The position numbers and the translations under genes were made by a program. A stretch of 64,000 nucleotides of DNA. It comes from Paenibacillus dendrobii. Lineage in GTDB: Bacteria > Bacillota > Bacilli > Paenibacillales > Paenibacillaceae. Below, one piece after another: positions 17,828-29,200 of the stretch. Under the pieces are notes generated by a model that did not search any database, was not told where the DNA came from, and worked only from the letters and a program-made list of their open reading frames with translations. Every line of letters starts with the position of its first letter. The first letter of the stretch is position 1. The stretch is from positions 2,232,001 to 2,296,000 of the forward strand of contig NZ_WUBI01000001.1 in assembly GCF_009807035.1 (NCBI RefSeq), in the 5' to 3' direction.

Positions 17828-18760
17828 CTATTCTTCTTTTCTCATTTTCCAGGTTGCCGCCGTAATAATCGCGATAATGGCGAATAATAGCCAAGAGATC
17901 GCGGAGGCATAGCCCATGTTGTAATTCACGAACCCTTCTTCGTAAATTCGGAACACGATCACTGTTGAGGAATTATCAGGACCGCCTTCTGTCAGGTAGG
18001 AGATAATATCGAACACTTTGAAGGAGCCGATGAGCATCGTAATGATCAGGAAAAAGGTTGTTGAACGAAGCAAAGGAACCGTGATTTTAAAAAACTTCGT
18101 CAGGGATGTTGCCCCATCGATTTCGGCAGCTTCATATAGCTCACTCGATATACTGGTGAGTCCGGCCAGATAAATGATAATCGTATAACCCAGACCAGCC
18201 CAGGAGCTGATGATGGCAATCGAGATGAGCGACGTTTTCGGATCCACAAGCCATTTCGGAGGATTGGAGATGCCCAGATCCATCAGTAACTGGTTAATCG
18301 GTCCGAGCGAAGGATGGAATAATGCGCTCCATACGGCGGCGATCGCAATGATGGACGAGATATAAGGAATGAAGAATACAACCTTGAAGTAGTCCTTCCA
18401 GAACACCTTGTTATGAATCAGGACGGCCAGAACGAGCGCAATCGCGATCGGAACCGGAACCGTCAGCACGGTATAAATCAGATTGTTTTTCAGCGCCTTT
18501 AGAATGGTCGGATCATGCAGCATATGAATGTAATTTTCCAGCCCCGCGAATTTAATGCCTGATACCCCGGACAGCAGATTCCAGGACGTAAAGCTTAAAT
18601 ACAGGGAGAACCCGAGCGCAAAAACGTTCAGCAGCAGCATCCCCACAATCTCCGGAGCGAGGAATAACCAGCCGACGAGGGCCTCCTTCCGTTTCGGGGT
18701 CCAAAATTTGCGGGAATCCTGAAGCTTCTCGTTCGTAAAGGTTGGTTTGGCAGCTTCCAC
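17828..18760 (-). CDS. Sugar ABC transporter permease, MalF type
   Basis: A 310-residue permease with a short cytoplasmic N-terminus, six membrane segments and EAA loop EAAEIDGATSLTKFFKITVP. It starts with GTG after GAGGTGATG. First gene of a permease-permease-binding protein group. A two-component system gene pair lies just upstream on the same strand, and such YesM/YesN pairs commonly control the neighbouring importer. Confidence 0.9.
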   Translation of the reverse strand: MEAAKPTFTNEKLQDSRKFWTPKRKEALVGWLFLAPEIVGMLLLNVFALGFSLYLSFTSWNLLSGVSGIKFAGLENYIHMLHDPTILKALKNNLIYTVLTVPVPIAIALVLAVLIHNKVFWKDYFKVVFFIPYISSIIAIAAVWSALFHPSLGPINQLLMDLGISNPPKWLVDPKTSLISIAIISSWAGLGYTIIIYLAGLTSISSELYEAAEIDGATSLTKFFKITVPLLRSTTFFLIITMLIGSFKVFDIISYLTEGGPDNSSTVIVFRIYEEGFVNYNMGYASAISWLLFAIIAIITAATWKMRKEE

Positions 18761-18837
18761 TTCGCATCACCTCAACATGATTAGTTGGCCTGTAAGGCCT
18801 TATTGCTAGCGTGTTATTTTCTTTTATCATAATAAAA

Positions 18838-18861
18838 ACCCATCCTTTTCGAAGGATGGAT
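18838..18861 (-). terminator. Terminator after the first response regulator gene
   Basis: CATCCTT, a four-base loop and AAGGATG, followed on the minus strand by GGGTTTTTATT. It separates the kinase/regulator operon from the permease operon. Confidence 0.75.
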
Positions 18862-18915
18862 TCTGACTTGGTACGGGTAAGATTTTGACTTTTCGCTTCA
18901 CCCGAACCGGTTTAT

Positions 18916-20511
18916 TTATCGAATGTATTTGCTGACGGCATACTTCATTTTATAATCGCTGGGCGTCATGCCTATGTATTTCTTGAAGACTTTGGAGAAG
19001 TAGGTACGGTCCGAATATCCCAGTCCCATTGCAAGAGATTCCAGGGTTTGCCCGGAGCTTTTCATCATCTTCGCCGCGATGTCCATTTTATATTGATGGA
19101 CGTAATCCGTAAAATTAACGCCGGTCAAGCGCTTGAAATAGCGGGAGAAATAACTTGAATTCAAATATAAAAAGCGGGCCATATCGATCGAGGTAATATT
19201 GTCGGCCAAATGCTGCTCGATAAATTGCTGAATCAGCTGCAGTTTGGGTTCTTGAATCCCCGAAGCAGCGCCTTTCTGCTTATTTTGCGCAATATAGACC
19301 AGCTGCCGTTCTACAAGTTCCATGACATCCCCGAAGGTTCTCGCCGAGGCGAGATAAGCATACCTGGTCTCATCCGACTTCCTTCCGGAAAACATCATAT
19401 CGATGCCGCGCAGCAGTATAATAACCTCCTGGACGAATTCCCCTGGCTCAAACCGCTTCTCTCTTGCCGCATTCCCGATGGATGAAGCCAATTCCTGAAT
19501 GCTGCGGGCATCATTCTTCAGCACCGCGCGCTCCATATCCGATTTATACCTGTCCAAAGAACCTTGCGGAAAAGGTAAAAACAGATGCTGCCGTAAGAGC
19601 GGCATGTCCGAAATCACGAAGTCCCCGTTCTCATAAAACTCATGTCTGTGCTGGATCATTTGGTGATGGCAGGAACCGACGGCGGCGAGTCCTATCTTAT
19701 CCGTTACGGCGGCGATATTTAACCGCAATTTTAAAAATTGTCCGGTTCTGGACCGCAGCTCCCGTAAATACGCCTGAAAATGGGAATAAGCGTTGCCCGC
19801 CAAATTCAGCCTGTAATTATACAAAACGATCAGGTGGTTCTGCTCCATAAACGGCGTGATCCCCTCGTACGTAGCGGCGAGTTCAACGGCAATATTGTAA
19901 ATGCCGTACGATATCAACGAAATGTTGTCTTGAGCGTACAGCTGTTCATACGTTGCGTAATGCAAATGCACGATCCCCATCATAAACCAGGGATATTCCC
20001 ATGAAATGCCCAGCCCCGCTGCATATTCCCGCGTCTCTTCCGGATGCACGCCGTCCAAAACCCGCTGAATCAGCCCTTGCTTGAACAGATCGCTGTTATA
20101 ATTCGAAGCTTTTTGATCCATTGGAGCCCCTTTGGATTGTAGGTGGCGGATCGACTTTTGCAAACTCTGCTCAAGCTGTTCCGCCGTAAGTTGATCCTTC
20201 AGTAAATAATCGTCGGCATTCAGCTTTACCGCCTGCTGAGCATAATGAAAATCTTCATGGCAGGTTAAAAAGATGACCCTGGTGTCGGGCTTCATGTGGC
20301 GGAATGCCTCTGCAAGCTCGATTCCGTTTTTTTGCGGGAGTCCGATATCCGTAATGACAATGTCCGGCAAGGTCTCTTGAAACAGATGCAGCGCTTTGGC
20401 GCTGGAATAAGTCGATCCCACAATATGCAGTTGAAGCGAATCCCACTCGATCATTTGCTGCAGCACCTTCAGCATCGGCACGTCATCATCAATCAACATC
20501 ACTTTATGCAT
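18916..20511 (-). CDS. Response regulator with AraC-type DNA-binding domain (YesN-like)
   Basis: A 531-residue regulator. The receiver domain (1 to about 120) has the acidic pocket (IDDD, 7-10) and phospho-acceptor Asp55 in VITDIGLPQKNG. A long middle domain of unknown fold follows, then a C-terminal AraC HTH pair (about 425-525) with DMARFLYLNSSYFSRYFKRL and ESLAMGLGYSDRTYFSKVFK. Its ATG overlaps the kinase stop by one base (TGATG), so the two are translationally coupled. Predicted to activate the adjacent ABC transporter and perhaps the hydrolase genes. Confidence 0.93.
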   Translation of the reverse strand: MHKVMLIDDDVPMLKVLQQMIEWDSLQLHIVGSTYSSAKALHLFQETLPDIVITDIGLPQKNGIELAEAFRHMKPDTRVIFLTCHEDFHYAQQAVKLNADDYLLKDQLTAEQLEQSLQKSIRHLQSKGAPMDQKASNYNSDLFKQGLIQRVLDGVHPEETREYAAGLGISWEYPWFMMGIVHLHYATYEQLYAQDNISLISYGIYNIAVELAATYEGITPFMEQNHLIVLYNYRLNLAGNAYSHFQAYLRELRSRTGQFLKLRLNIAAVTDKIGLAAVGSCHHQMIQHRHEFYENGDFVISDMPLLRQHLFLPFPQGSLDRYKSDMERAVLKNDARSIQELASSIGNAAREKRFEPGEFVQEVIILLRGIDMMFSGRKSDETRYAYLASARTFGDVMELVERQLVYIAQNKQKGAASGIQEPKLQLIQQFIEQHLADNITSIDMARFLYLNSSYFSRYFKRLTGVNFTDYVHQYKMDIAAKMMKSSGQTLESLAMGLGYSDRTYFSKVFKKYIGMTPSDYKMKYAVSKYIR

Positions 20512-22235
20512 CAGATTGCATTCCTCCCTGGAAGTATAGCCTGGACGTCGTGAACCGGTATTCGAAGTACGGCAGTCATTCCGCGCCTCTCATTCGGAAC
20601 AAGGGCGATCGCGGCATCGGAGCCAAAATAAAGCCGCAGACGCTGGGCCACATTGAGCAATCCCACCCTGTCATACGGGGTATCCGGGCCTGAATCGCGG
20701 ATTTGCAGCTGTTCGTTCAGCAGTAATCGCCGCGCTTCTTCGATCCCATCGCCGTTATCCTCGATTTCAATCGTAAAGTAGCCTTGCTTCCTGCTTGCGC
20801 GGATCCATATTTTCGCATCCGGATGATCCACGAGCCCGTGTACAATGGCATTTTCGATGATGGGCTGCAGCATCAGCTTGGGAATAATCCAAGACGTTAA
20901 TTCCGGCTCCAGATCGACCACCAGCTGCACCGGAATTTCATTCCTTATTTTCATAATATCGATGTAATGCCGCATCAGTTCGCACTCTTCTTGTAAAGTC
21001 GTCGGCTCGTTAAATTTCATGTACGCGCGAAGCAGGCTCATTAAGGAATCGATAATGCCGCTGTGCAGCCGATCCTTCTGCAGAATCAGGCTGCATTTGA
21101 TCGAATTAAGCGTATTGATCAGAAAATGGGGCCGGATCTGCATAAACAAGGCTTCCAGCTCCATCACCCGCTTCTGCTCCTGTTCATGCTCGATGTCATG
21201 AATCAATCCCTTGAGCTGATCCAGCATCGTATTGAGCGTGTGGCTCAGTTCGGCGATGTCATCTCTTCCTTTCACTTCAAGCCTGACGTCCAGATTGCCC
21301 ATGCCGAATTGCCGGACGACGCGCTGCAGTTTTTGTATCGGTCTATGCAGCCTTTTCGCTATGTACATCGACGAGATCGAGAAAATGATGAAGAACAGGA
21401 TGACGCCCCCGATCCCCGCATAGAACGTCCGCGATATTTTGCCGGTAAACGCCTCTTTATTGGCCTCATAGACCAGAGTCCAGTCCGTTTTGTCGAGCGT
21501 CACTTCTGAGCGAAGGGTCGAAGGAGAACCCCCCGGTCCCGGCGCGGACAACTCCGTACTCCCGGCAATGCGGCTTCCTTTGGCATCGAAGAGAACAACC
21601 TTGCCGAACTCCACCGGCTTCAGCAGCTTGTCAAAATAAGATTCGGAGATACCGATGATGAGAACCGATAAATACTGCTTATCGTGGCCATCATAGATGA
21701 CTCTGGCAATATAATAGGTCCCGTTCTGCTCAGAGCCCTCTCTATCCATGCCGAGCCACTGCAAGGTTTCCGGTTGGTTGAAATCGATTTTGGCGTACAG
21801 ATCATCCAGGTTTCTGTTCACGACCGTCATGTCGTCCTCGCTCGACGGAATCATGAAGCGCTTTCGGTTCACCAGATACATCCGGATGTTATTGTTCAAC
21901 GGCTTGGACGTGATGAGGGAAAACACGCCTTTGATCTGGGTGAAGTTGGTATAATCATCGTAACTTCGGAGCCGGTCCGTGTCGGCAAAGTTTCTCAAGT
22001 ACGTCCTGAAGCTCGTGTCATTGACAATAAAATGGGAAGCGAACGTCACGTCATCGATCGTCTTGCCGATTTCATCGACCATGACCTTCAAAAAGTTCTC
22101 ATTGGTCAATTGCAGCTTCTCTACCATCGTTTCTTTGATCAGCGCAAAAGAAATCACCGATACGGTGATGATCGGTACGATAATAAACAAAAGGAATGAA
22201 AGTTGTATTCTCCGGTAATAGTTCAACTTGAACAC
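20511..22235 (-). CDS. Sensor histidine kinase, YesM type
   Basis: A 574-residue membrane kinase. Membrane segments lie near residues 12-32 and 280-300, with an extracellular Cache-like sensor between them. A HAMP domain follows (about 300-350), then the internal His kinase region with IRPHFLINTLNSIKCSL (phospho-His) and an HATPase with IENAIVHG and DNGDGIEEA. This layout, without a HisKA dimerisation domain, is typical of LytS/YesM kinases that sense extracellular oligosaccharides or their binding proteins. Start is GTG at 22235; a TTG nine bases later is possible. It overlaps the regulator gene. Confidence 0.92.
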   Translation of the reverse strand: MFKLNYYRRIQLSFLLFIIVPIITVSVISFALIKETMVEKLQLTNENFLKVMVDEIGKTIDDVTFASHFIVNDTSFRTYLRNFADTDRLRSYDDYTNFTQIKGVFSLITSKPLNNNIRMYLVNRKRFMIPSSEDDMTVVNRNLDDLYAKIDFNQPETLQWLGMDREGSEQNGTYYIARVIYDGHDKQYLSVLIIGISESYFDKLLKPVEFGKVVLFDAKGSRIAGSTELSAPGPGGSPSTLRSEVTLDKTDWTLVYEANKEAFTGKISRTFYAGIGGVILFFIIFSISSMYIAKRLHRPIQKLQRVVRQFGMGNLDVRLEVKGRDDIAELSHTLNTMLDQLKGLIHDIEHEQEQKRVMELEALFMQIRPHFLINTLNSIKCSLILQKDRLHSGIIDSLMSLLRAYMKFNEPTTLQEECELMRHYIDIMKIRNEIPVQLVVDLEPELTSWIIPKLMLQPIIENAIVHGLVDHPDAKIWIRASRKQGYFTIEIEDNGDGIEEARRLLLNEQLQIRDSGPDTPYDRVGLLNVAQRLRLYFGSDAAIALVPNERRGMTAVLRIPVHDVQAILPGRNAI

Positions 22236-22433
22236 GCCTGACTTTCGCCTCTTTCATGCTTCAATAGAAGTTAAACCAATGATTGGCAAGGAATCAGAAT
22301 CATTTCTCCCTCTTGCCTAATTCCTTATCTTTTCACTGGTCCACTTATATTGGATAATCATGCTAGTCTTATCGTATCTTGTCCCCCGACCTTTTGTCAT
22401 TCACTTAATCGGCGTCGTTGCTGCCGCAGGCGA

Positions 22434-23561
22434 TTAAACACGTTCATGCCAGTAGCCGGTGATCCCCTTCTCCATGCGCATAAGCGCCTCTAAGTAGAAG
22501 TAATCGCCCCAGATCATGTAATCATCGGGGGACACTCCTCCATGAACGTAATACGAACCGTGCTTCAGCAGCCCCTCGGCATCTTCCTCCCCGATGGTGG
22601 CATACCGCTCTACCAGACTCGTCATGGATTTCAGGAGCATTTCCTGAAAATAGGCGCGGTCGGAGTCCTGATCTTCCAGATGGGAGAGGAGTTCCAGCAG
22701 CCCCGCCGCCACGATGGCCGATGCCGAGCTGTCCCGGTAAGTCCCTTCCTGTACAGGTGCGTTGAAATCCCAGTAGGCTACGTGATCCTCCGGCAAATGC
22801 TCAAGGAAATACCGGGCAAGGCGTTTCGCGGATTCCAGAAACAACGGGTTCTTCGTATACCGGTAGGACAGCGCGAATCCGTACACGCCCCAAGCCTGTC
22901 CCCGGGTCCAGGTCGAACCGTTCGAATATCCCTGATGCGTCGCTCCGCCGATGGGCTCGCCCGTCTCGGGATTAAAAAAGAACGTATGATAGGAGCTGTC
23001 ATCGCCTCTGACCAAAAAACGCCTGGACTTCTCTGCCTGCAAGACCGCCGCCTCCCGGTAGGCGGGGTCGCCTGTCTGCTCGCTTGCCCAGTACAGCAGC
23101 GGAAGGTTCAGCAGGCAGTCGATAATGATCCGGCCCGCTTCCTTGGCATCTTCCTTCCGTCCCCAAGCCTGAATGTAACCGCCGGGTTCGCGCCACCGCT
23201 TCATCAGCACATCGGCCGCCTGCAACGTTAGCTGCCGGGCGGATTCATCCCGGGTTACGATCCACTGCGCTTTCGAGGATAAAGAATACAGGAATCCGAT
23301 ATCATGATGGTCCAGCACCACATGGTCCCGCAGACGCTTATGAAAGCTCGCGACCGTGGCTTCAGCCGCCTGGCGGAAGCGTTCATCCCCGGAATACTCA
23401 TAACTGAGCCATAACATCCCGGACCAGAATCCATCGGTCCAGTCATTGTTATCGTTCAGCTCATACGTTCCGTTCCGGCTGACGTGAGGAAATTTCTCTC
23501 CGAATCTATCGATATTTTGTAATGTCTTGGCAATCGCGTCTTCAATCGCATCGGTCCACAT
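22434..23561 (-). CDS. GH88 unsaturated glucuronyl hydrolase
   Basis: A 375-residue cytoplasmic (alpha/alpha)6-barrel enzyme. There is no signal peptide. Asp87 in LDHHDIGF and Asp148 in RIIIDCLLN correspond to the two catalytic aspartates of Bacillus sp. GL1 UGL (Asp88 and Asp149). The family hydrates the 4,5-double bond of unsaturated uronic acid at the non-reducing end of lyase products, releasing 5-keto-4-deoxyuronate. The nearby PL8 lyase is the obvious supplier. The ATG at 23561 follows AAAGGGGGAGAAGG. Confidence 0.92.
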   Translation of the reverse strand: MWTDAIEDAIAKTLQNIDRFGEKFPHVSRNGTYELNDNNDWTDGFWSGMLWLSYEYSGDERFRQAAEATVASFHKRLRDHVVLDHHDIGFLYSLSSKAQWIVTRDESARQLTLQAADVLMKRWREPGGYIQAWGRKEDAKEAGRIIIDCLLNLPLLYWASEQTGDPAYREAAVLQAEKSRRFLVRGDDSSYHTFFFNPETGEPIGGATHQGYSNGSTWTRGQAWGVYGFALSYRYTKNPLFLESAKRLARYFLEHLPEDHVAYWDFNAPVQEGTYRDSSASAIVAAGLLELLSHLEDQDSDRAYFQEMLLKSMTSLVERYATIGEEDAEGLLKHGSYYVHGGVSPDDYMIWGDYFYLEALMRMEKGITGYWHERV

Positions 23562-23708
23562 GATGACCTTCTCCCCCTTTGGTTTTCGTTCACGAATTTA
23601 GAACCATCATAACGAATAAAAGCTGCCGTCACGCGCGTGAATTTTAGCAGTGATGTGCACTATTTTGACTTTTTGATCCATCATTTTAAGAAGTGACGAG
23701 TCCATTCA

Positions 23709-26003
23709 TCATTTCAATCGAACCCGCCAGGCGGTTCCGGCCGGAATGCACAAAGAATAAGCATGATGGGTCGGATGAACCGCAATTGGTTCATCTAGGG
23801 AACCGAATATTTGAAGCGGCGCTTCACTGTAAAGGAGACACTCATTGCCCAGCTTGGACTCGATCCTCGCCTCTGCCAATTGCCCCGCCGACCATTCGAT
23901 ATCAACAATGAACCCGCCTCTTGCGCATAATCCTGTGACGCGGCCGGAAGGCCATTCGGACGGCAGCGCAGGCAGCAGGCGGACTTCGCCTGCATGCGAT
24001 TGCAGGAGCATCTCTTGCATGGCAGCCGCTCCTCCAAAATTGGCGTCAATCTGAAACGGCGGATGATCTCCGAAGAGATTGGGATGAACAGCTTTGCTTA
24101 ATAAATTCCGCAAGCTGCCGTATGACTGCTCGCCATCGTCTAATCGGGCCCAAAAATTCGCAATCCAGGCTTGGCTCCATCCGGTATGCCCTCCGCCATG
24201 GGTTAATCTTCGTTCGAGTGTCAGCCTCGCAGCAGCTCCCAGTTCCGGCATCCGATGGGGCAATATTTGCTCGCCCGGATGCAGCGCAAACAGATGGGAA
24301 ATATGGCGATGACCCGGCTCGGCCTCATCGTAATCGACGGACCATTCCATGATCTGGCCGTACTGCCCGATCTGCGGCTGCGGAAGCCTGCTGCGGGCGT
24401 TCTTCCATTCTATCTGCAGCGGACCATCCAGATCGAGGCGCTCCGCAGCTTGAAGGCATGCACTGAATAAAGCGTACACGATTTGGGAATCCATGGAGGG
24501 CCCGTAGCATAATGCCCCAGTTTCCCCCGCTTCCGTGACATAACGATTCTCCGGAGACAATGATGGCGAAGTGACGAGATGCCCGGCCGGGTCTTCTGTC
24601 AAAAAATCCAGGAAAAACACAGCGGCCTCCTTCAGCACAGGATAAGCCCGTTCACGTAAAAACTCTTCTGAGCCGCTATACAAGTAATGCTCCCATAAGT
24701 GGAGGGCAATCCATGCACCACCCGTCGGCCAGATGTTAGCCGTCGTGTATACTCCGAATATGCCGGTGTCCGCCCATAAATTCGTCATCGTATGGGCCGT
24801 GAATCCCCGAGCACCGTATAAAGAAGCGGCCGTGCGGCGGCCGTTTACGGCCAATCTGTCGATCAGATCAAACAAAGGCTCATGGCATTCCGCTAAATTC
24901 CCCGTCTCGGCAATCCAGTAATTCATCTGCAAGTTAATGTTCAAATGAAGATCCGATTCCCATGGCGGAGTAAAGCTGTCATTCCATATTCCTTGCAAAT
25001 TGGCGGGAAGACTTCCCGGCCGTGAACTGGCCATCAGCAAATAACGTCCGTATTGGTAAAATAAAGCTTCAAGCCCCGGATCTATTCCGCCCTGGCGATA
25101 ATGGTGAAGACGTTCTGAAGTCGGCAGCTGCCGGGCGTTCTCGTTCTCTGCACGATCTCCCCTCAGTTCCAGCACGACTCTATCAAATAAGGAACGATGA
25201 TCGAGTATATGTCTTTGCCGCAGCTCTTCATATGACATGGCGGATGCGCGGACAACCTGCTCCAACGCTTCTCTGTAAGGGTCGCTGCACCGGAACGATG
25301 TCTGGGCGGCAAGGATCAGCGTGACCGAATCGGCATGGCGGATATCCAGGTAATTCCAGGCAACCTGAAGCTCTCCTCCCTGTGTAACGGCCTGAATCAC
25401 AGCCGCATAATGCACGCCGTCAGGCCCGGCTTGTCCTTGCATCGCAAGGATTCCGCCCTCCTCCCTACGGATTTCTCCTTCGTAAGGCCTCCGGCTCATC
25501 CTGATCCTCAAGGAAAGAGATCCCGGACGGGAAGCCGTCAAATGCATGACCAACACTTGATCGGCTGCACTGGAGAAGATGTGCCGGTCATACCGCGTTG
25601 ATCCGACTTGATAGGAGATCGATGCCACTCCCTCCTGAATATCGAGCACACGTTCATAATCCGAAGCAGCCTCATGACCTTCCATCTCGATCAACAAATC
25701 TCCTAAAGGCTGGTAAGGGCCAAAATAGTTGGGCGCATTGGTCATATGCAATAGAGCCAACCTTTCCGCTTCCTCGGGCTTCCCCTCCAACAACAGCCTT
25801 CTGATTTCCTCCAGTTTGCCAACGGCAGCCGGGTTATCATTTCCTTTGGGGCCACCGTACCACAAAGAATCTTCGTTCAGCTGAATCCGTTCATTCCCAA
25901 TCCCCCCGAAAATCATGCCACCCAAGCGGCCGTTCCCGACGGGAAAGGCTTCCGTCCATATTCGTGCCGGCTGCTTCTCAAACAATGCATCATTGCTGCC
26001 CAT
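23709..26003 (-). CDS. GH95 glycoside hydrolase (alpha-L-fucosidase/alpha-L-galactosidase family)
   Basis: About 764 residues, no signal peptide, so probably cytoplasmic. The N-terminal beta domain contains [16 protein letters not shown] and [11 protein letters not shown]. The catalytic (alpha/alpha)6 region keeps NLQGIWND, the paired Asn of [11 protein letters not shown], the Glu of SLSPENRY and the Asp of FQIDANFGG, equivalent to the active-site residues of the Bifidobacterium AfcA fucosidase. GH95 enzymes cleave alpha-1,2-L-fucose or L-galactose from side chains. The frame is open to 26054, but the homology begins right after the ATG at 26003, which has GGGAGA upstream. Confidence 0.9.
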   Translation of the reverse strand: MGSNDALFEKQPARIWTEAFPVGNGRLGGMIFGGIGNERIQLNEDSLWYGGPKGNDNPAAVGKLEEIRRLLLEGKPEEAERLALLHMTNAPNYFGPYQPLGDLLIEMEGHEAASDYERVLDIQEGVASISYQVGSTRYDRHIFSSAADQVLVMHLTASRPGSLSLRIRMSRRPYEGEIRREEGGILAMQGQAGPDGVHYAAVIQAVTQGGELQVAWNYLDIRHADSVTLILAAQTSFRCSDPYREALEQVVRASAMSYEELRQRHILDHRSLFDRVVLELRGDRAENENARQLPTSERLHHYRQGGIDPGLEALFYQYGRYLLMASSRPGSLPANLQGIWNDSFTPPWESDLHLNINLQMNYWIAETGNLAECHEPLFDLIDRLAVNGRRTAASLYGARGFTAHTMTNLWADTGIFGVYTTANIWPTGGAWIALHLWEHYLYSGSEEFLRERAYPVLKEAAVFFLDFLTEDPAGHLVTSPSLSPENRYVTEAGETGALCYGPSMDSQIVYALFSACLQAAERLDLDGPLQIEWKNARSRLPQPQIGQYGQIMEWSVDYDEAEPGHRHISHLFALHPGEQILPHRMPELGAAARLTLERRLTHGGGHTGWSQAWIANFWARLDDGEQSYGSLRNLLSKAVHPNLFGDHPPFQIDANFGGAAAMQEMLLQSHAGEVRLLPALPSEWPSGRVTGLCARGGFIVDIEWSAGQLAEARIESKLGNECLLYSEAPLQIFGSLDEPIAVHPTHHAYSLCIPAGTAWRVRLK

Positions 26004-26161
26004 GCACAATTCATCTCCCAACCACGAGTTAATAAATCTATTATAGGATGTCATCTTTGTTTTTCGACATAAAATCCTTTTACATCAAGGAGAAATATTT
26101 TGACTATATTGTGATACGGTTAAGCCTATTAGCGCATTGCTTATTCAAGACTGCAACATGC

Positions 26162-26190
26162 AAACAAGCCCGATTTCTCGGGCGTGTTTA
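26162..26190 (-). terminator. Terminator after the PL8 gene
   Basis: AAACACGCCCGA, GAAA loop, TCGGGCTTGTTT on the minus strand, 17 bases after the PL8 stop. It suggests that the GH95 and GH88 genes have their own promoter or depend on read-through. Confidence 0.75.
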
Positions 26191-26206
26191 AGCTTATTGT
26201 GTTTTG

Positions 26207-29200
26207 TTACGGCGCGCTCTTTCGAAAGGTAACGACATGCGTTTTACCCAAGGAACCCCCGACATTGACTTGGATCGTTGCCTTATCGCCCGCCTGCAAA
26301 ACTTGGATCGTATCGTCTTTGCTGACCAAAGACAGTCCCGCTTCATGCAGCTCGACGATCAATTGGCTTTGCTTGCGGGTCGGATCGGAAATCGATACCG
26401 AGATTTCGCCGTTATCTTCCCTGACCATAACCGAAGCAGGATTTTGCGATGACATGACTCCGACCGTGCCGGAGTTCCAGAAATTCGCAGCTGTGATTCC
26501 CAGCGTTTTTTGCTGCACCGCTTGGATATCCGCCGTGTTGCTCAGCACTTCTACCTGCGGATTGCTGCTGTAATCCAGGGTTTCCGCCGCATTTTTGTTC
26601 GGTAAGAGGACATACGAATATGAAGCATTCTCCGGCTGAACTCCATGTTCAAAGGCGAGGCTCACATAGTTGCGGGAAACCGGGCCGGCAGAACCGCCAT
26701 CATTGATCTCTTTCCATGAACCCGTTCTCGCTTCGCGAAGGGCCTTAATAGAAGCCGGCTGCGGAAAATAATATCCGATATCCGAGTCTGGAAGGTTTCC
26801 CTGCAGATGAGCCCAATGAACATTGTCTAGCTGCCCGGACCATCCGAGCTGCCCCGGCTGGACGTTACCATCGATTGTTAACGTATTATCGCCGTTACTA
26901 TTCAGCTTCCGGTTCTCAATAATGGTCTCTACAGAGCGGGAACCTGCCGTTTTTTTCGTAATCCCCGCCCCTAGCGCAACGATTTCATGGTCAAACATAA
27001 ACCAGGATTTTTTTCCTTCCAGATTACTGCCGGTTACGCCGGTGAGAGAGAAATTCATGCCAGCCGCCCCGTAAAGTCCATCCGAGACGCCTCCAACCCA
27101 GTTTTTGCTATTGAGGTATGAGCCCCAATCCTTCAACGTTCCCGTCGTTCCGTCCGTCGTCGTTCCGGGCAATCGCATCATGTCGACGGTCGGCCAGTAA
27201 TGATCGATAAATTGCGAGTAATCGTTGTTATACAGGCTGAGCATTCCAATACCTGTGTACCAGCCTTTTTTGTTCTCGCCATTGCCGTATTCAAAAGCGG
27301 ATATTCGGTCTGAGAACATGCCGAGTCCCAGCGCATAGTCGGGCCGAAGATGTACCCCTCGGTCCATGGCGGCAAACATGAAGTTTTGCGTCAAATCGCC
27401 TCTTGGCTCAATATCGGAGTTGTTTAATAAAGCCTTTACCAACGTAAGATCAAACGTATTGGTCACCTGGGAAGCGCTCCACGTGGGGTCCGTCTCGTAC
27501 CAATCCTTGACCATAGCCTTCAAACGTTCCTTGTATTCGGGAGGCGCTGTCTGCGATATGAGCAAAACCAAATTTGCGGGTCCACGGTATGGCGTGCTCC
27601 GCTCCCTGGAAATCGCCCGGCCAAAAGTCATATCCATCATCGCGCCATGATAGACCAGAGGCTCGTAAGAATCCGTAATCCAATGGTATACGTTGCTAAC
27701 GTTCGGGTCGGTTACCGCCCACGAAGAATCACCGAGCAAATACAGCATATTCGCCATCCCCGTAAGGAGCACTCCGCCGTAACTCCCCGTATAAGCGATG
27801 TTCGAATGCTGGATGAACGATCCGTCCTCGTAAAACCCGTCCCCGGATGTAACGTAAGGGAAAACCTTGCTCAAAGCATCCCTTCCCTGCGCGAGTTTCG
27901 CCCCGTTATCGCCGATGATGCCGCGTATGGCGACGCCGATGGCTTTGTCCGTCCGGTTCGCTCCCGTGGCTTCGGAAGGATATGCCAGATTAAAGACCGT
28001 TGGGTCACCATCGAATTTATCGACAGGCTTCATGTAATCGTCGATCTGCGTTGCGGATAGTTGATCATACATCAGAATGACGATATCATTCAGCGTTTGG
28101 ACGATCCCGATTTCAAAGTCCCATCCGCAGCCCGTGTTGTAGACCGTATTTTCGTTGTATTTATGAAGGTATAACCAATCGAGCGCAGCCGTGATATCCG
28201 CCTTCAGCCCGGGATTCTGGTATAAGGCTGAGCCTTGGCTGGCAAAAGCCAGTGCCATTGTTTTAAGTCTCGAATAGCTGGTGCTCGGCGAACAAGCGCT
28301 TGCCTGATCCGCCCAGAGCGCGGTCCGATTATCTGAAGTTAACATCGTATCCCAGAAACCGGTATGATCCGGATTGGTCACTTTATCCACAATCGAATTC
28401 GCGGCGGACGCCATATCCGGATCATTGGCATCATAACCTTCATTGCCGGTCAACCGGTTAAACCATTTGGCACGCATCTGATTATACTCTGCCATATTCG
28501 AAGCCGAATCGACGGTCAGCAGCGTCTCGGCCGAAACGCCACTGCTCAGGACCGCCTTGATGACCGTCTGTCCATAGGAATGTCCTGTCACCGCACCCGC
28601 TGCATCTACAGTCGCAACCGTTGGATCGGAAGATGACCAATCGATGGTTGTATCTCCCGTATCCGGCGGCGTCAGAACAGGCTCCATCGCTTTCGTCTGA
28701 TCCTTCTCGATCGTGAGCAGCGCCGGCAAACGGATTGAACCCACATCAAGTTCCTCCATACCTACTTGATCGTACCAAGCCGTCCCCTTCCCTTCTTCCA
28801 AAAAAATCTCGATGAAGAATTGGCTCGTGTTCGCTGGCACCGTAACTTGGAACTGTTGACGGGTCCAGTTATTGGTGCCTAGTAATTTGGGCGTGGAAGG
28901 ACCCCATCCCAGGTTTTTCCCCGAGGGATCGAGAAACGAAGTCCGCACGTATGCCCCGCCGTAGGAGGTCGTCGTCGTAAGGTTCTCTGTTTTCACCGCC
29001 AGGCTGAACAAATAGGTTTTTCCCGCAACGACAGGGACCTTTTGGTTGACATCGGCCCGGCTTTGAGTCGATGCCGCAATCTTGACGGATCGTTTTCCCT
29101 CGTAATACACGGCCGCATCCGAAGAAAGAATCGGCGTTCCTTTGGGAACCCAAATATCCCAGTTGGCGGGTCCAAAGGAATTCGCCCAGCCCGCGCTAGT